NCBI GenBank assembly: GCA_002731825.1
Contig: PCCS01000058.1
Location: forward strand, 1-64,000
Length of the DNA: 64,000 nt
Direction of reading: 5' to 3'
Source of the DNA: Myxococcales bacterium
Lineage (GTDB): Bacteria; Myxococcota_A; Bradymonadia; UBA7976; UBA1532
Part shown: positions 40,117-50,383 of the stretch, piece after piece
How the letters are laid out: the number at the start of each line of letters is the position of its first letter
Numbering within the stretch: the first letter of the stretch is position 1
Position numbers and translations under genes: made by a program
The notes under the pieces: generated by a model
Databases searched by the model: none
What the model saw: only the letters and a program-made list of their open reading frames with translations
What the model was told of the DNA's origin: nothing

Positions 40117-42114
40117 TCATTTCAAAATGGGTAAAAGCGGAGCGAAGTCATCTCTCCACGTGATGATTGACTCGGGCGTCTCGATGATCGGCAATTCATA
40201 TTGCTTAAGACTTTCATCGTCCTTAGCCAAAAAAGCCCACTCACTAATGTAATGTCCCAAGGGCGATGAGGCGCGATGTCGAACCCATGAAAATGATAAG
40301 TCGTATCGTCTACCGTGGCTTTCAACAACCCGCTTTAGATCGGCGTGGCGATTGGAGACATTGATGGCAATTAGACCGTCATGACGGAGTTGACGTGAGT
40401 ATATGGCCAAGGCTTCTTCCGTCAGTAAATGTGCTGGAATTGCATCGCCTGTAAATGCATCGACAATCAATATGTCGAACCCCTGAACGCCCATCATTTC
40501 GAGGCTTTTTCGTCCATCACCGAGGACGATGTCCACCTGACCTTGTGCCGATTTCAAATAGCTGAAATGAGTTTTGGCAATCTGGACGACGAGGGGATTT
40601 AATTCAAAGAATGTATATCTATCACCTGGACGAGAATAGGCCGTCAAGGTCCCAACCCCCAATCCCAAGATACCTACTTTCCTAACTTTTTTTCGCTGAC
40701 TTAAGACTCGGCCGATACCGGAAGCTTCGGTAAAATAAGCCGTTGGTTCTTGGCGATACTGTTCACCCAGGTATTGAAAGCCATGGCTGATTCGCCCATC
40801 GAGTAGGTGAATGAGCCCCCCTTTCTTCTTTGGGACTGGGTAGCTCTTAATTTTCAGAGTGCCATACGCGTTTCTATACACGTGTGTTTGGCCACTGAGT
40901 TCTTTGACGGTTTTGTAGCCAAGCACGGAGCTGAGGGAGACCAGCGAGATCAGTCCGATGACCGTACTCGGATAGACGGTCGCAAAAGACGACAGACGCT
41001 CAATCCGTGTTCGAGATGCATGCCAAAGGAAAGCGACGGTCGCTATGATGGTGAGGTCGACTTCAAGGCGTAGATTGACAAATGCAGGTAAGATGAAGCC
41101 AACAATAAGGCCACCGACAACGCCGCCCGCCGCAATAGAGACATAATAATTGGTCAATTGGTGAGTCGTTGGCTGCCTTCGAACCAGTTCAGCGTGGACG
41201 CTCATACAGCCTATGCCCAATATGGTGCACCACCCCGCCAGTTGCATAGACCAGTGGACAGACCAAGATTCAAGTCGCAGATAAATGAAGAGCATCAGGA
41301 CCGACACACCGAGAATCCAGCGCCTATGGCCCATCCATATTCGAGGAAAACCGAAGGTGATAATGAAGGTTATTAAATAGACGGCAAGGGGTGAGACCCA
41401 GAGAATCGGAGTTACGGTGAGATCGACGCTAATCGCCTCGCTTATGCTGACTAAAAGTGCAACTCCAAGCGCCGATGGCCACATCCAGGTCCAGCGAAGA
41501 TCCAGTTTATGGATGTCAGCAGTCGATTGGTGACCTGAAAGACGGTGTGAGATGACAATTATGACAAATAGACAGCAGAATATTGAGAAAAGGACACTCC
41601 ACAGGATGAACTGATCCGACACGCTCAGATTAGGCTCTACCAGGAATGGATAACTGAGTAGGCCAAAGAGTGAACCCCCATTTGACCAAGCAAACAGAGT
41701 AAATGTCGTCTGCCCTTTTGAATCACCGATGATCCATTGAACGATGGGTGAAGATGCATAAAGAATTAAGCTCGGTACACCGATGGAGACGGAGAGCAAA
41801 AACCATACATCTTGCAGTGGGTGGTCACCGGCTGGCCCATCGGTGAAACCAACAGGCAGCTGAAAGAGCGTGGCAGCCATCAGAATCAGGCAGAGGGACA
41901 ACGCGAATTTGGAGCGGCTGGCAACCCAGTGACTGAGTAAGTACCCGACGAGTAAGGTCAGCTGAAAAAAGATCAGGCTGCTGGTCCACACCGCGCTTGA
42001 CCCACCAAAAATAGGAAGCAGGGCCCTGGCCGCAAGTGGCTGGATAGACCACGAGAGCAGTGAGCCGAGGCCCACAACCAACGCGGCCAATCGATAATTT
42101 GTGTGTGGCGTCAC
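40117..42114 (-). CDS. Polytopic membrane protein with C-terminal spermidine synthase-like domain
   Basis: ~10-12 TM segments, then VGILGLGVGTLTAYSRPGDRYTFFELNPLVVQIAKTHF...VLGDGRKSLEMMGVQGFDILIVDAFTGDAIPAHLLTEEAL. Confidence 0.87.
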   Translation of the reverse strand: MTPHTNYRLAALVVGLGSLLSWSIQPLAARALLPIFGGSSAVWTSSLIFFQLTLLVGYLLSHWVASRSKFALSLCLILMAATLFQLPVGFTDGPAGDHPLQDVWFLLSVSIGVPSLILYASSPIVQWIIGDSKGQTTFTLFAWSNGGSLFGLLSYPFLVEPNLSVSDQFILWSVLFSIFCCLFVIIVISHRLSGHQSTADIHKLDLRWTWMWPSALGVALLVSISEAISVDLTVTPILWVSPLAVYLITFIITFGFPRIWMGHRRWILGVSVLMLFIYLRLESWSVHWSMQLAGWCTILGIGCMSVHAELVRRQPTTHQLTNYYVSIAAGGVVGGLIVGFILPAFVNLRLEVDLTIIATVAFLWHASRTRIERLSSFATVYPSTVIGLISLVSLSSVLGYKTVKELSGQTHVYRNAYGTLKIKSYPVPKKKGGLIHLLDGRISHGFQYLGEQYRQEPTAYFTEASGIGRVLSQRKKVRKVGILGLGVGTLTAYSRPGDRYTFFELNPLVVQIAKTHFSYLKSAQGQVDIVLGDGRKSLEMMGVQGFDILIVDAFTGDAIPAHLLTEEALAIYSRQLRHDGLIAINVSNRHADLKRVVESHGRRYDLSFSWVRHRASSPLGHYISEWAFLAKDDESLKQYELPIIETPESIITWRDDFAPLLPILK

Positions 42115-42158
42115 GTTGCTGGTCCGATTAATACCCGCTCACCGAGCGCGGTGTACTT

Positions 42159-42863
42159 TCACCCTGCCACACGCCCAATATAGAGATGGGCTACGCCGAA
42201 GGTCAGTCGAATGACTTTGATATCTGTCAAACCTGCATTTGTCATCATCTTAGCAAAATCGTCTGCAGGCGGAAACGCGGCGATGGATTTTTGGAGATAG
42301 CGGTACTCTTTCTTACCCGACAAAATCCAGCCCATCATTGGGACGATGTGATGGACATGAAGCCGAGCCATGAATGACATTAAGCCCCCTTTGGGCTCGG
42401 AGAGTTCAAGAATCGAGACAACCCCGCCGGGTTTCACGACCCGAGCCATCTCTTGAAGGCCTTTTACGCGATCCGGTACATTTCGAATCCCGAATGCGAT
42501 TGTGCAGCCGCTAAATCTGTCCGTCTCGAAGTCCATTGCCTGCGCATCGCCGAGAACCAAGGTCACCCTGTCTCCGAGCTTCCGTGACTTAATCTTCGTG
42601 TGACCCACGTCGAGCATGCCTTGGCTTGGGTCCAGTCCGACCACTGTGGTCTGAGGATGAACGCGTGCCAGGGCTAGACCAACATCAGCGGTTCCCGTTG
42701 CAACATCCAACAGCTCTCCATCGCTTGGCATCGACTCAATCAGCTGTTTTCTCCAGCCGCGATCCATGCCGAAACTCATCAGTCGATTGAGGAGATCATA
42801 CCGTTTTGCGATCTGATCGAACATCGCACCGCTTCCATCTGCTCTCGCCATCTGTGTTGTCAT
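42159..42863 (-). CDS. ubiE: Demethylmenaquinone/ubiquinone C-methyltransferase (UbiE/MenG)
   Basis: YDLLNRLMSFGMDRGWRKQLI, LDVATGTADVGLALA, GIRNVPDRVKGLQEMARVVKPGGVVSILELSEP. Confidence 0.93.
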   Translation of the reverse strand: MTTQMARADGSGAMFDQIAKRYDLLNRLMSFGMDRGWRKQLIESMPSDGELLDVATGTADVGLALARVHPQTTVVGLDPSQGMLDVGHTKIKSRKLGDRVTLVLGDAQAMDFETDRFSGCTIAFGIRNVPDRVKGLQEMARVVKPGGVVSILELSEPKGGLMSFMARLHVHHIVPMMGWILSGKKEYRYLQKSIAAFPPADDFAKMMTNAGLTDIKVIRLTFGVAHLYIGRVAG

Positions 42864-43855
42864 TCAATGCACTCCAGCTCTAGGGATTTCGAGAGATGTC
42901 TGAGGGTTTCATAACTCAACGCTTGAGGGCCATCTGACAGCGCGGTACTGGGGTCGGGATGAACCTCGACCATCACACCAACAGCCCCCGCAGCGATCGA
43001 CGCCTTCGACAGCGGAACAACCAAATCACGCCGTCCAGCCGCATGGGACGGGTCGACGATGACGGGCAGCCCGTAATGGTGGCTGAGTAGAGCGACTGCG
43101 CCCAGGTCGATTAGATTTCTCGTCTCATTATCGAAACCACGAATCCCTCGTTCGCAAAAGAGGACGCTGTCAGCGCCACTGGCATAGAGGTATTCAGCGG
43201 CCATCAGCCACTCTGACACTGTTGCCGAACGACCCCGCTTGAGCATGACACATTTTTTCGCTTCGCCCACCTGCCTGAGCAGAGCAAAGTTCTGCATATT
43301 TCGCGAGCCAACCTGAACAATGTCAGTGATGTCAGCGACTGTTTTCACGTCGTGTTCTGACATGACTTCTGTGACAATGCGCAGCTGGTGCCGGTCCGCA
43401 GCGCGCCTCATCCACTGCAATGCGGGTGCCCCAAATCCTGAGAAAGAATAGGGTGACGTCCTTGGCTTGTACGCTCCACCTCGTAATACTTTACCACCGG
43501 CCCGTGCAACCTGGCTTGCGATGCTTTCAATCCGCTCCTCAGAGTCAATACTGCATGGACCGGCGATCAATGTCGGCGCTGCTGGTCTAAATTGCAGTCC
43601 GCCCACGTCGACGCTCTTATGGCACTTCAAATCGACCTTTGGGTGCTGACTTTCGGTTTTGAATATATGACCGACGCCGTCCACGGCCGTTATTTTTTCC
43701 GGGTCAACAGGCGTTGAGTGGCCCTTGACGATGAACCCGGTTGCTGTACCGTCTTGGTCAAGCAAGGTCTCTAACCAAAGACCGAGTCCCGTCAGTGCCT
43801 TCTTCACCGAGTTGGCATCGGCTGTCGATGTCAGATTAATCAACATGCGTGTCAC
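42860..43855 (-). CDS. 3-deoxy-7-phosphoheptulonate (DAHP) synthase, AroF/Thermotoga type
   Basis: LIAGPCSIDSEERIESIASQVARAGGKVLRGGAYKPRTSPYSFSGFG; VIVDPSHAAGRRDLV; MVEVHPDPSTALSDGPQ. Confidence 0.93.
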   Translation of the reverse strand: MTRMLINLTSTADANSVKKALTGLGLWLETLLDQDGTATGFIVKGHSTPVDPEKITAVDGVGHIFKTESQHPKVDLKCHKSVDVGGLQFRPAAPTLIAGPCSIDSEERIESIASQVARAGGKVLRGGAYKPRTSPYSFSGFGAPALQWMRRAADRHQLRIVTEVMSEHDVKTVADITDIVQVGSRNMQNFALLRQVGEAKKCVMLKRGRSATVSEWLMAAEYLYASGADSVLFCERGIRGFDNETRNLIDLGAVALLSHHYGLPVIVDPSHAAGRRDLVVPLSKASIAAGAVGVMVEVHPDPSTALSDGPQALSYETLRHLSKSLELECIE

Positions 43856-44943
43856 CTCGACCGTTCAAGTGCTGTATGGATAACGGCCTTTAATGCGGAC
43901 CGCGATGGACCGTCTGGCAATTGTCTCAGTGATTTGAGTGCTTTGTCTGCAAAATCGGCAGCCCGCTCATGGGTTGCCTCGATAGCACCCGTCGCAGCAA
44001 TGGCTTCTACAAGGGATTTTGCATCAGATTGCGTCGGCTCGTCCACAGCACTGGCATATTGCCTCAATCGTAGCAGCAGTTCAGGAGACCGTTCTGCCGC
44101 CAGAATCATCGGCCAAGTGAGCTTGCCCTCTCTCAAATCAAGACAGGTATCTTTACCCGTTTCTGTCGGGTCACCACAGAGGTCTAATTTGTCGTCGACC
44201 AATTGGAATGTCATCCCCAGGTTGATGCCTACGTCACTCAAAAGATTGATTTGGCGCTCGTTTAAATCGCCTAAGAGAGCACCGGCTTCCAAAGCCCATT
44301 GGAAGAGGGCAGCCGTTTTTCCATGCACGACCTCTTGATACAACCCTCTGTCTGGTCTGAAACAGTTTCGCATGTCTAACTGAAGTGCTTCGGCGTGTAC
44401 CATCTGTGAGATCACATCGAGCAGGGACGACACCAATCTTGGGTCGGCGCCGTTGACGCGTCTCAGCGCGTCGACCAGAAGATGGTCACCCCCTAAAACA
44501 CTCGCGGAATTTCCATAGACCATTCGGGCAGTCGGATGTCCGCGACGCTCCTCACCCTGGTCGATTACATCATCGTGCAGGAGCGTTGCAGAGTGGACTA
44601 ACTCTGCGGCAATCGCCACCTGTTTGACATCCTCATCGAAGGCCCGTTCACCCATTCGTGCAGCCAAGAGGGTGCAGATCGGTCTCACCCGCTTGCCCGC
44701 TTTGTGCAGTAGATATTGGACCGCCTTCCAAGCAAGGTCTTTACCGGGGTCTGTCACGACTGAGCCCAAATCGACCTCGAGGTCGTAGAGGTCATCGGCG
44801 AGCCAATCCCTTAACTCGATGAGTCTCTTCGATACGTCATCGGCCTGATTTCGTTGTGTTGTTGATGCCAGTGTCGTAAGCACTGGATCCGTGTTGGCTG
44901 GCTGTTCAGCCAACTTCACCCGAAATGTACTTTGCTTAGTCAT
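43852..44943 (-). CDS. Polyprenyl diphosphate synthase
   Basis: LLHDDVIDQGEERRGHPT (DDxxD), FQLVDDKLDL (second Asp-rich motif); ATG at 44943 overlaps the menE-ORF stop (ATGACTAA). Confidence 0.92.
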   Translation of the reverse strand: MTKQSTFRVKLAEQPANTDPVLTTLASTTQRNQADDVSKRLIELRDWLADDLYDLEVDLGSVVTDPGKDLAWKAVQYLLHKAGKRVRPICTLLAARMGERAFDEDVKQVAIAAELVHSATLLHDDVIDQGEERRGHPTARMVYGNSASVLGGDHLLVDALRRVNGADPRLVSSLLDVISQMVHAEALQLDMRNCFRPDRGLYQEVVHGKTAALFQWALEAGALLGDLNERQINLLSDVGINLGMTFQLVDDKLDLCGDPTETGKDTCLDLREGKLTWPMILAAERSPELLLRLRQYASAVDEPTQSDAKSLVEAIAATGAIEATHERAADFADKALKSLRQLPDGPSRSALKAVIHTALERSR

Positions 44944-46726
44944 TTTGATCAGCCTCTCGACCGTTGGGTATTTGCTTATGTCCTTCAAACACGAATTCAC
45001 TCCTCGATTCCATGAGGTCGACCGTGCGGGGATCGTTTTCTATGGTCGCGCCTTCGAGTACGCTCACGTCTGTTTCGAAGAAATGCTGACCGCTGCCTTC
45101 GGAGACTTCGATCGCATCTTCGATTCCGCTGGCATTGGTTTGCCCCTCGTCTTCGCCGACTCGTCGTTCAACCAACCCATGCGTCGAGGCGAGCGTTTGC
45201 TTGCCTCTATGGAGATTGAGCGTCTGAGTCAACGATCGATTACATTTAAATGCTCGGTCGTCGGAATTCTCGATGGAAATCTGCGCTGCGTCGTCCGCCA
45301 GAAGCACGCTTTCGTTGCCTTTCCAGAATTTGAGCCAACGGAATGCCCACCTGATTTCGTCGACCGACTCGTCGGTGTTGGCCTCTCCAAGCCCTAATCT
45401 GCTCCGAAGCTGCATCCGATCCACCTTACCCACTCCCTTAATTGGTATTTCCGGGACCAGGATCCAAACTTTCGGCACCTCATGTCGTTCCAGCGTCGAA
45501 CGCCCCATTCGGACCAGCTCTTCTAGTTCAGTTTCGAATTCGTAACCCTCATTCAACGCGACACAAACGCAGATGATTTGACCCCATTGCTCATCGTCCA
45601 GTCCGATAGCGACACACCCATTGATGCTTTCATGTTGCTCAAAGGTGCGCTCAACTGATTGAGGCTGGATTTTTTCCCCACCGCTTATCAAGACCGAATC
45701 GGAGCGGCCCTCTACGTTAACACGACCATTTTCTATGACACCTAGGTCCCGAGTCAGGAGGCCACCTGGACAGGTCGGCCCATCTATTCTCAGTCGATTA
45801 TCTTCGTTCGAGACCACAGTGAATGGCAAAGGCGAACCACAATCATGGGTCATCGGATTTTGGTCCGGTGATTGTGTGGCCGCCTGCGAGGCGCACTCCG
45901 TCATACCCCAGGTCAAAATGACTGGGATTCCAGCTTCGATCGCAGCGTTGTATAGCGATTTAGAACAATGAGCTCCGCCCACGAGGACACAGCGAAGTTT
46001 TGAGTAATGCGATGGGTCTGTTTCAGATGCCAGAAGACGGCTTAGCATGGTCGGCACCAACGACACCATCGTCACCTCGCCTGAATGCAAACGATCGGAC
46101 ACCCGTTGGGATTGGAATGGCAAACACAGTTCGGCGCTGATGCCGTACCAAACCGCCCGAAGTAAGATGGATGCGCCGCCAATGTGATGGGGCGGTAAGC
46201 ACATCAACCAGTTATCATCGATGTGGTGACCTAAGCGAATAGCAGACCCCATTGCGCTGAAAAAGAGTTGCCCAGTGGTCAGTGGTATGACTTTTGGACA
46301 CCCTGTACTGCCAGTAGTCGCAATCAGCAGGCGGTCTTCATCGAGCGGCCAACGCGGTGCGAATCCGCCAGCACGAGTTTCTTCTCGGTCGACCGTGATC
46401 ACATCCTCACGACTCTCGATCAATGTTGTGACATTGAGGTCTTTTAATTGACGATCACTCAGTCGTAGGTCATCTCCCATAGGGAAAACAGCGGCATTAC
46501 ACCACCCGATGGCGTGGAAATTGATCAGCCAATCCAGGTTTTGTTTGCCTGTCAAACCAACCACAGTACCCCCGTCAACGCCCATGCCCTTTAAAACGGC
46601 GCCGCGAGCTGCGACGTGCGTCAGCAATTGCTCATAGGTAAGCGAGGTCAGGCCATCCCGAATCGCGATTCGATGGGGGTGAGCCTGGGCTGCTTGAAAA
46701 AGAGGGTGTGGAAGCCAGGTTGTCAT
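44936..46726 (-). CDS. menE: o-succinylbenzoate-CoA ligase (AMP-dependent ligase) with ~150-aa C-terminal extension
   Basis: ATTGSTGCPKVIPLT, LTWGMTECASQAATQ, catalytic PIKGVGKVDRMQLRSRL; start ATG 46726 overlaps the menC stop; ORF stays open through the antisense thioesterase to a stop overlapping the next ATG. Confidence 0.85.
   Translation of the reverse strand: MTTWLPHPLFQAAQAHPHRIAIRDGLTSLTYEQLLTHVAARGAVLKGMGVDGGTVVGLTGKQNLDWLINFHAIGWCNAAVFPMGDDLRLSDRQLKDLNVTTLIESREDVITVDREETRAGGFAPRWPLDEDRLLIATTGSTGCPKVIPLTTGQLFFSAMGSAIRLGHHIDDNWLMCLPPHHIGGASILLRAVWYGISAELCLPFQSQRVSDRLHSGEVTMVSLVPTMLSRLLASETDPSHYSKLRCVLVGGAHCSKSLYNAAIEAGIPVILTWGMTECASQAATQSPDQNPMTHDCGSPLPFTVVSNEDNRLRIDGPTCPGGLLTRDLGVIENGRVNVEGRSDSVLISGGEKIQPQSVERTFEQHESINGCVAIGLDDEQWGQIICVCVALNEGYEFETELEELVRMGRSTLERHEVPKVWILVPEIPIKGVGKVDRMQLRSRLGLGEANTDESVDEIRWAFRWLKFWKGNESVLLADDAAQISIENSDDRAFKCNRSLTQTLNLHRGKQTLASTHGLVERRVGEDEGQTNASGIEDAIEVSEGSGQHFFETDVSVLEGATIENDPRTVDLMESRSEFVFEGHKQIPNGREADQND
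44978..45397 (+). CDS. 4HBT/hotdog acyl-CoA thioesterase (candidate DHNA-CoA thioesterase)
   Basis: MSFKHEFTPRFHEVDRAGIVFYGRAFEYAHVCFEEMLTAAFG, RxxEVDxAGIVFYGxxFEY signature of 4HBT thioesterases; entirely antisense within the menE ORF. Confidence 0.82.
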   Translation: MSFKHEFTPRFHEVDRAGIVFYGRAFEYAHVCFEEMLTAAFGDFDRIFDSAGIGLPLVFADSSFNQPMRRGERLLASMEIERLSQRSITFKCSVVGILDGNLRCVVRQKHAFVAFPEFEPTECPPDFVDRLVGVGLSKP

Positions 46727-47733
46727 TGGACCGATACTCCAAGGCCTGGCGTTTGCGGAACTGTAATCTCCAAATCTGAACGAGCCCACGCACCAGAGAC
46801 CCCGTGGACCGCAGGTCGAAGCGCATCGGATGCGGCGGCTAGGTGCCCCGCCCCTGTTCGGCCGATTGTGGATTCTAGTGCATGGGTGACACAGACTCTC
46901 ATTCCGCGCTGATGTGCTTTCCGAGCGAGTTCGAAGGACGGCCGTAATCCGCCAAGGTACATGGGCTTCAAAACAATCTCATTCAATCCATCTATGGCCA
47001 GTACGCTGTCGGCATCAAAACACACCGATTCATCTGCCGAGACAGTCATCTCGCAAGCGGATGCGACCGCTCGCAAACCAGCTAAATCACCCGCGGAGAC
47101 CGGTTGTTCAATGATGTCGATGCCCAGTTTATTCAGCTCCATCACCCGTTGTTTGGCGAGACTCGCGGTCCAAGCTCCATTGGCATCTAAACGGAGTTTT
47201 GCCTGGGGTACAGCCCGCCGGATATCACGGATTCGAGATCGATCATCAACCCAAGAGTCGCTGAGTTTCACTTTGATGCTAGCCGCACCCGATTCAACCC
47301 ACTTGATGGCTGTCTCAGCGGTGTCGACCAGTGCGTGTACTGACAATTCGGTGGCGTGTTTTGGATGGAGTAGGGCCGCGATCGGGACCCCTGCAATCTG
47401 AGCAAAGAGGTCTAGGCATGCCAGTTCGAGTCCGCTTCGAATTACAGGGGCGACGGCCAGGTCATCCAGCCATTTCTCCATCTCATCGATATCTTTTAAT
47501 TGGCTCGATGAGACCGTCTTTTCAAGTTGATGGATTTGAGCGTCTATCTCCCCTGAAGTTTCGCTAAAACCTGGCCAAGGGGCAATATCGCCCCAGCCTG
47601 TTAATCCATCGACGGTCTGAGCACAAACATGCCAACATTTTCGAGGCGAATTATCGAACACATTGACCTGGACCGCTTTGTCTAACTCGAGGGCATATTG
47701 GGTCATACTGAGGCTGTGAATCGACAGTGTCAC
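46723..47733 (-). CDS. menC: o-succinylbenzoate synthase (enolase superfamily)
   Basis: ASIKVKLSD, LRLDANGAWT, IEQPV, SADESVC, EIVLKPMYLGG. Start taken as GTG at 47733 overlapping the menA stop (GTGA). Confidence 0.88.
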   Translation of the reverse strand: MTLSIHSLSMTQYALELDKAVQVNVFDNSPRKCWHVCAQTVDGLTGWGDIAPWPGFSETSGEIDAQIHQLEKTVSSSQLKDIDEMEKWLDDLAVAPVIRSGLELACLDLFAQIAGVPIAALLHPKHATELSVHALVDTAETAIKWVESGAASIKVKLSDSWVDDRSRIRDIRRAVPQAKLRLDANGAWTASLAKQRVMELNKLGIDIIEQPVSAGDLAGLRAVASACEMTVSADESVCFDADSVLAIDGLNEIVLKPMYLGGLRPSFELARKAHQRGMRVCVTHALESTIGRTGAGHLAAASDALRPAVHGVSGAWARSDLEITVPQTPGLGVSVQ

Positions 47734-48629
47734 AAGCAGACCCCCAGGCAGAATAAAAAACCAAAGGCCAATTCCAACTTTGCCGCACCCGCCAAATGTG
47801 GATTCAGATCCCGTCCATCTTTCGCGTGAACAGCACGGCACTCTGAGACAGCGAACGGGATGGTCAAACCCACAAGATACGTCCAATGACTAAACAGGCC
47901 TGTTTGGGCTCCATATATAGTCAAACCATAGGCGGAGACGCAGAGCAGGAGGTATTGTATTCGAGTGAATCGGGGGCCAAACCGAACGGCCAGTGTCCGC
48001 TTTCCGACCCGTGTGTCTCCGACCCGATCCCTGAGGTTGTTGACCACGAGGATCATCGTTGCAAGGGCCCCGATGATAAGACCCGCTACAATCGACCCAA
48101 GGTTGAAGAAACCCGCTTCCAAGTAAAACGTTCCGGTGACCGCCGCGACCCCAAAAAATGCAAGAACGAAAACATCGCCCAAACCAACATAGGCCAAAGG
48201 AAATGGACCTGCTGTATAGGCGATGGCACACACGATGCTGACCAGTCCCAAAATCAAGATCGGAATCCCGCCGATGGTGCTAAGATAAATCCCAACCGCG
48301 CCTGCGCAGAGAAGTGTCAACATCGCGGCGCCCAGAACATCTTTCGGTTTTAGCCAACCCTCCGATGTAGCCCTTTTCGGACCGAGCCTGTCCGGTCCAT
48401 CAGCACCAGTCTTAAAATCCGCATAATCATTGACCAGATTGGTGCCGATTTGAATCAAGAGAGCACCGACCAACGCCATCATCGATCCACGACCGGGTCC
48501 ATATCCGGCTGCTGCGGCTAAAGCGGCCCCGACGAAAACGGGTACTGCGCCGGCCCACAGCGTTGCGGGTCGAATGGCTGCCACCCAGATTTGTGTTTTT
48601 GAGAGCGTCTGCTCTCCGCCCATACTCAT
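47730..48629 (-). CDS. menA: 1,4-dihydroxy-2-naphthoate polyprenyltransferase
   Basis: NLVNDYADFKTGADGPDRLGPKRATSEGWL; MILVVNNLRDRVGDTRVGKRTLAVRFG; ATGA overlap with menD. Confidence 0.93.
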   Translation of the reverse strand: MSMGGEQTLSKTQIWVAAIRPATLWAGAVPVFVGAALAAAAGYGPGRGSMMALVGALLIQIGTNLVNDYADFKTGADGPDRLGPKRATSEGWLKPKDVLGAAMLTLLCAGAVGIYLSTIGGIPILILGLVSIVCAIAYTAGPFPLAYVGLGDVFVLAFFGVAAVTGTFYLEAGFFNLGSIVAGLIIGALATMILVVNNLRDRVGDTRVGKRTLAVRFGPRFTRIQYLLLCVSAYGLTIYGAQTGLFSHWTYLVGLTIPFAVSECRAVHAKDGRDLNPHLAGAAKLELAFGFLFCLGVCL

Positions 48630-50383
48630 GCTTTGCTCCCGGTCAGCTCGATCTGAATGCGTTGCCACACGGATTGGTGTTGGCTGTAATTCAAATCTGC
48701 ATCGATTCGCGCCAAAATGATGCCCGAATCGTCCTTTGCTTGCTCCGACACGAGAGCCGTCTTCAGTGCATCATTTGTCTCGACGACTGTACAGCGAAGG
48801 CCATAGCCATCGCAGAGCGCGTTTATGTCGATGGGAGACGGTGTCAAAAACAAATCTTCAAACGCCGCCTGGTGTTGGCTGATGGGGAGAAATCTAAAAA
48901 TCTGCCCGCCCCCATTGTCATTGACCACCATCGTGATCTTCACGTCATGGCACAAGGCGAGACTATTGGCGTCATGGCGAAAGGCTAGATCTCCAATGAT
49001 GAGCAACAGTGGTGCGCCCGGCTGTCCAAATTTTTCTCCCAAGGCGGTGGCGATGGTGCCGTCGATTCCGTTTAGGCCCCGATTTACAAATACTGTCAGG
49101 TCCGATGGAGAGCGACCGCCAAAGGCATCAAGATCTCGAATGGGCATACTGTTGGCGACGTGGATGACGGACCCGTTTGGCTGGTTTCGGACACATGCTG
49201 CCGCTATGGAGCCTTCCCAAAACAAATCGGTTTCAGTCTGTTCTATGACATCCTTACAGGTCGTTTCCAACTCGAGCCACTGGTCTAGCCACGTTAGATT
49301 TGCTTGCATCTGAGACAGACAACGAGTTGCCGTCTCGTTCAGCAAAAGGGTGGGCGAAATGTCCAAATACTGATCGTATTTGCGTTCTGGGTCTATGCAC
49401 GTTTGCCCATCATGAATCACGATCCAAACCGCGTGTTCCGACGCCTTGATCCATTTGGCGAGCCATTGGGATGTACAGGCCCGACCGAATCGAACGATGC
49501 AATCGGCTTTTGGAATTGCATTCGGTGTCCGGAAAGCCGCGTCATAATTAGTGACCAATGACCGATGGTCATGGCCAAATCGTGCGCCAGATGACGCTTC
49601 AGCGAGAACAGGCCACGCCAGCATTTCAGCTAATCGATACATGTCTGATGCATCTTGCCCTGACCCGAATGCGTCCGGGCCGCAGATGAATACACCCCGG
49701 TCAAACCGTCCGACTAGGTCAAGGAACGCGTCAGCGAGTTCAGTCGTTCGCGCATCATCATCGACGGTCTTCGCTTGTCCTGCCGGATGGTTGACCAATT
49801 GGCGTTGTACCTGAGGATCCCAAAGGGGTTTTCTGAAGCCACAATTGACATGGACGGGGCCCTTCGGCGTTTTTGTTGCCGCCTGTAAGGTAGCCGACAA
49901 TTGGGTCTGGGTATCCGGGTTGATGGGCTCCGTCGGCACTGGTGCGTCCACAGTTAGGCTTGCTTTGACGAATTGGCCGTAAAATCCGTTTTGATTCATC
50001 GTCTGCGGCGCTCCGCGCCCCTGGAGTTCCGCCGGTCGATCGGCCGTCAATAAGATCAGCGGCACCTCACTATGGTACGCCTCAACGACCGCCGGGTAGT
50101 AATTGGCTAATGCGCTGCCTGACGTACAGGTCAAGACAACAGGGTGCCCACTGGCTCGTGCGACCCCGAGAGCAAAAAATGCAGCGCTCCTCTCATCTAA
50201 AACCACTTTGATTTCGACTTGAGGATGATCAGCCAATGCGAGGGCCAATGGCGTATTACGGGACCCCGGTGATAAAATCGCAACTCTCACCCCATGATAG
50301 ACGATTTGAGCCACAAGAGCCTCACTCGCACGGGCATTGGCGCTCGCTTGGGATGTGCCTAATGACGCCGCCAGAGTCATCAT
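48626..50383 (-). CDS. menD: 2-succinyl-5-enolpyruvyl-6-hydroxy-3-cyclohexene-1-carboxylate synthase
   Basis: HGVRVAILSPGSRNTPLALALADHPQVEIKVVLDERSAAFFALGVARASGHPVVLTCTSGSALANYYPAVVEAYHSEVPLILLTADRP; LIIGDLAFRHDANSL. Confidence 0.96.
   Translation of the reverse strand: MMTLAASLGTSQASANARASEALVAQIVYHGVRVAILSPGSRNTPLALALADHPQVEIKVVLDERSAAFFALGVARASGHPVVLTCTSGSALANYYPAVVEAYHSEVPLILLTADRPAELQGRGAPQTMNQNGFYGQFVKASLTVDAPVPTEPINPDTQTQLSATLQAATKTPKGPVHVNCGFRKPLWDPQVQRQLVNHPAGQAKTVDDDARTTELADAFLDLVGRFDRGVFICGPDAFGSGQDASDMYRLAEMLAWPVLAEASSGARFGHDHRSLVTNYDAAFRTPNAIPKADCIVRFGRACTSQWLAKWIKASEHAVWIVIHDGQTCIDPERKYDQYLDISPTLLLNETATRCLSQMQANLTWLDQWLELETTCKDVIEQTETDLFWEGSIAAACVRNQPNGSVIHVANSMPIRDLDAFGGRSPSDLTVFVNRGLNGIDGTIATALGEKFGQPGAPLLLIIGDLAFRHDANSLALCHDVKITMVVNDNGGGQIFRFLPISQHQAAFEDLFLTPSPIDINALCDGYGLRCTVVETNDALKTALVSEQAKDDSGIILARIDADLNYSQHQSVWQRIQIELTGSKA

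Noticed and set aside
45273-45971. + strand ORFs inside menE (45273-45545, 45735-45971)
   Set aside because: Unlike the 44978-45397 thioesterase, these show no family signature and are likely spurious.
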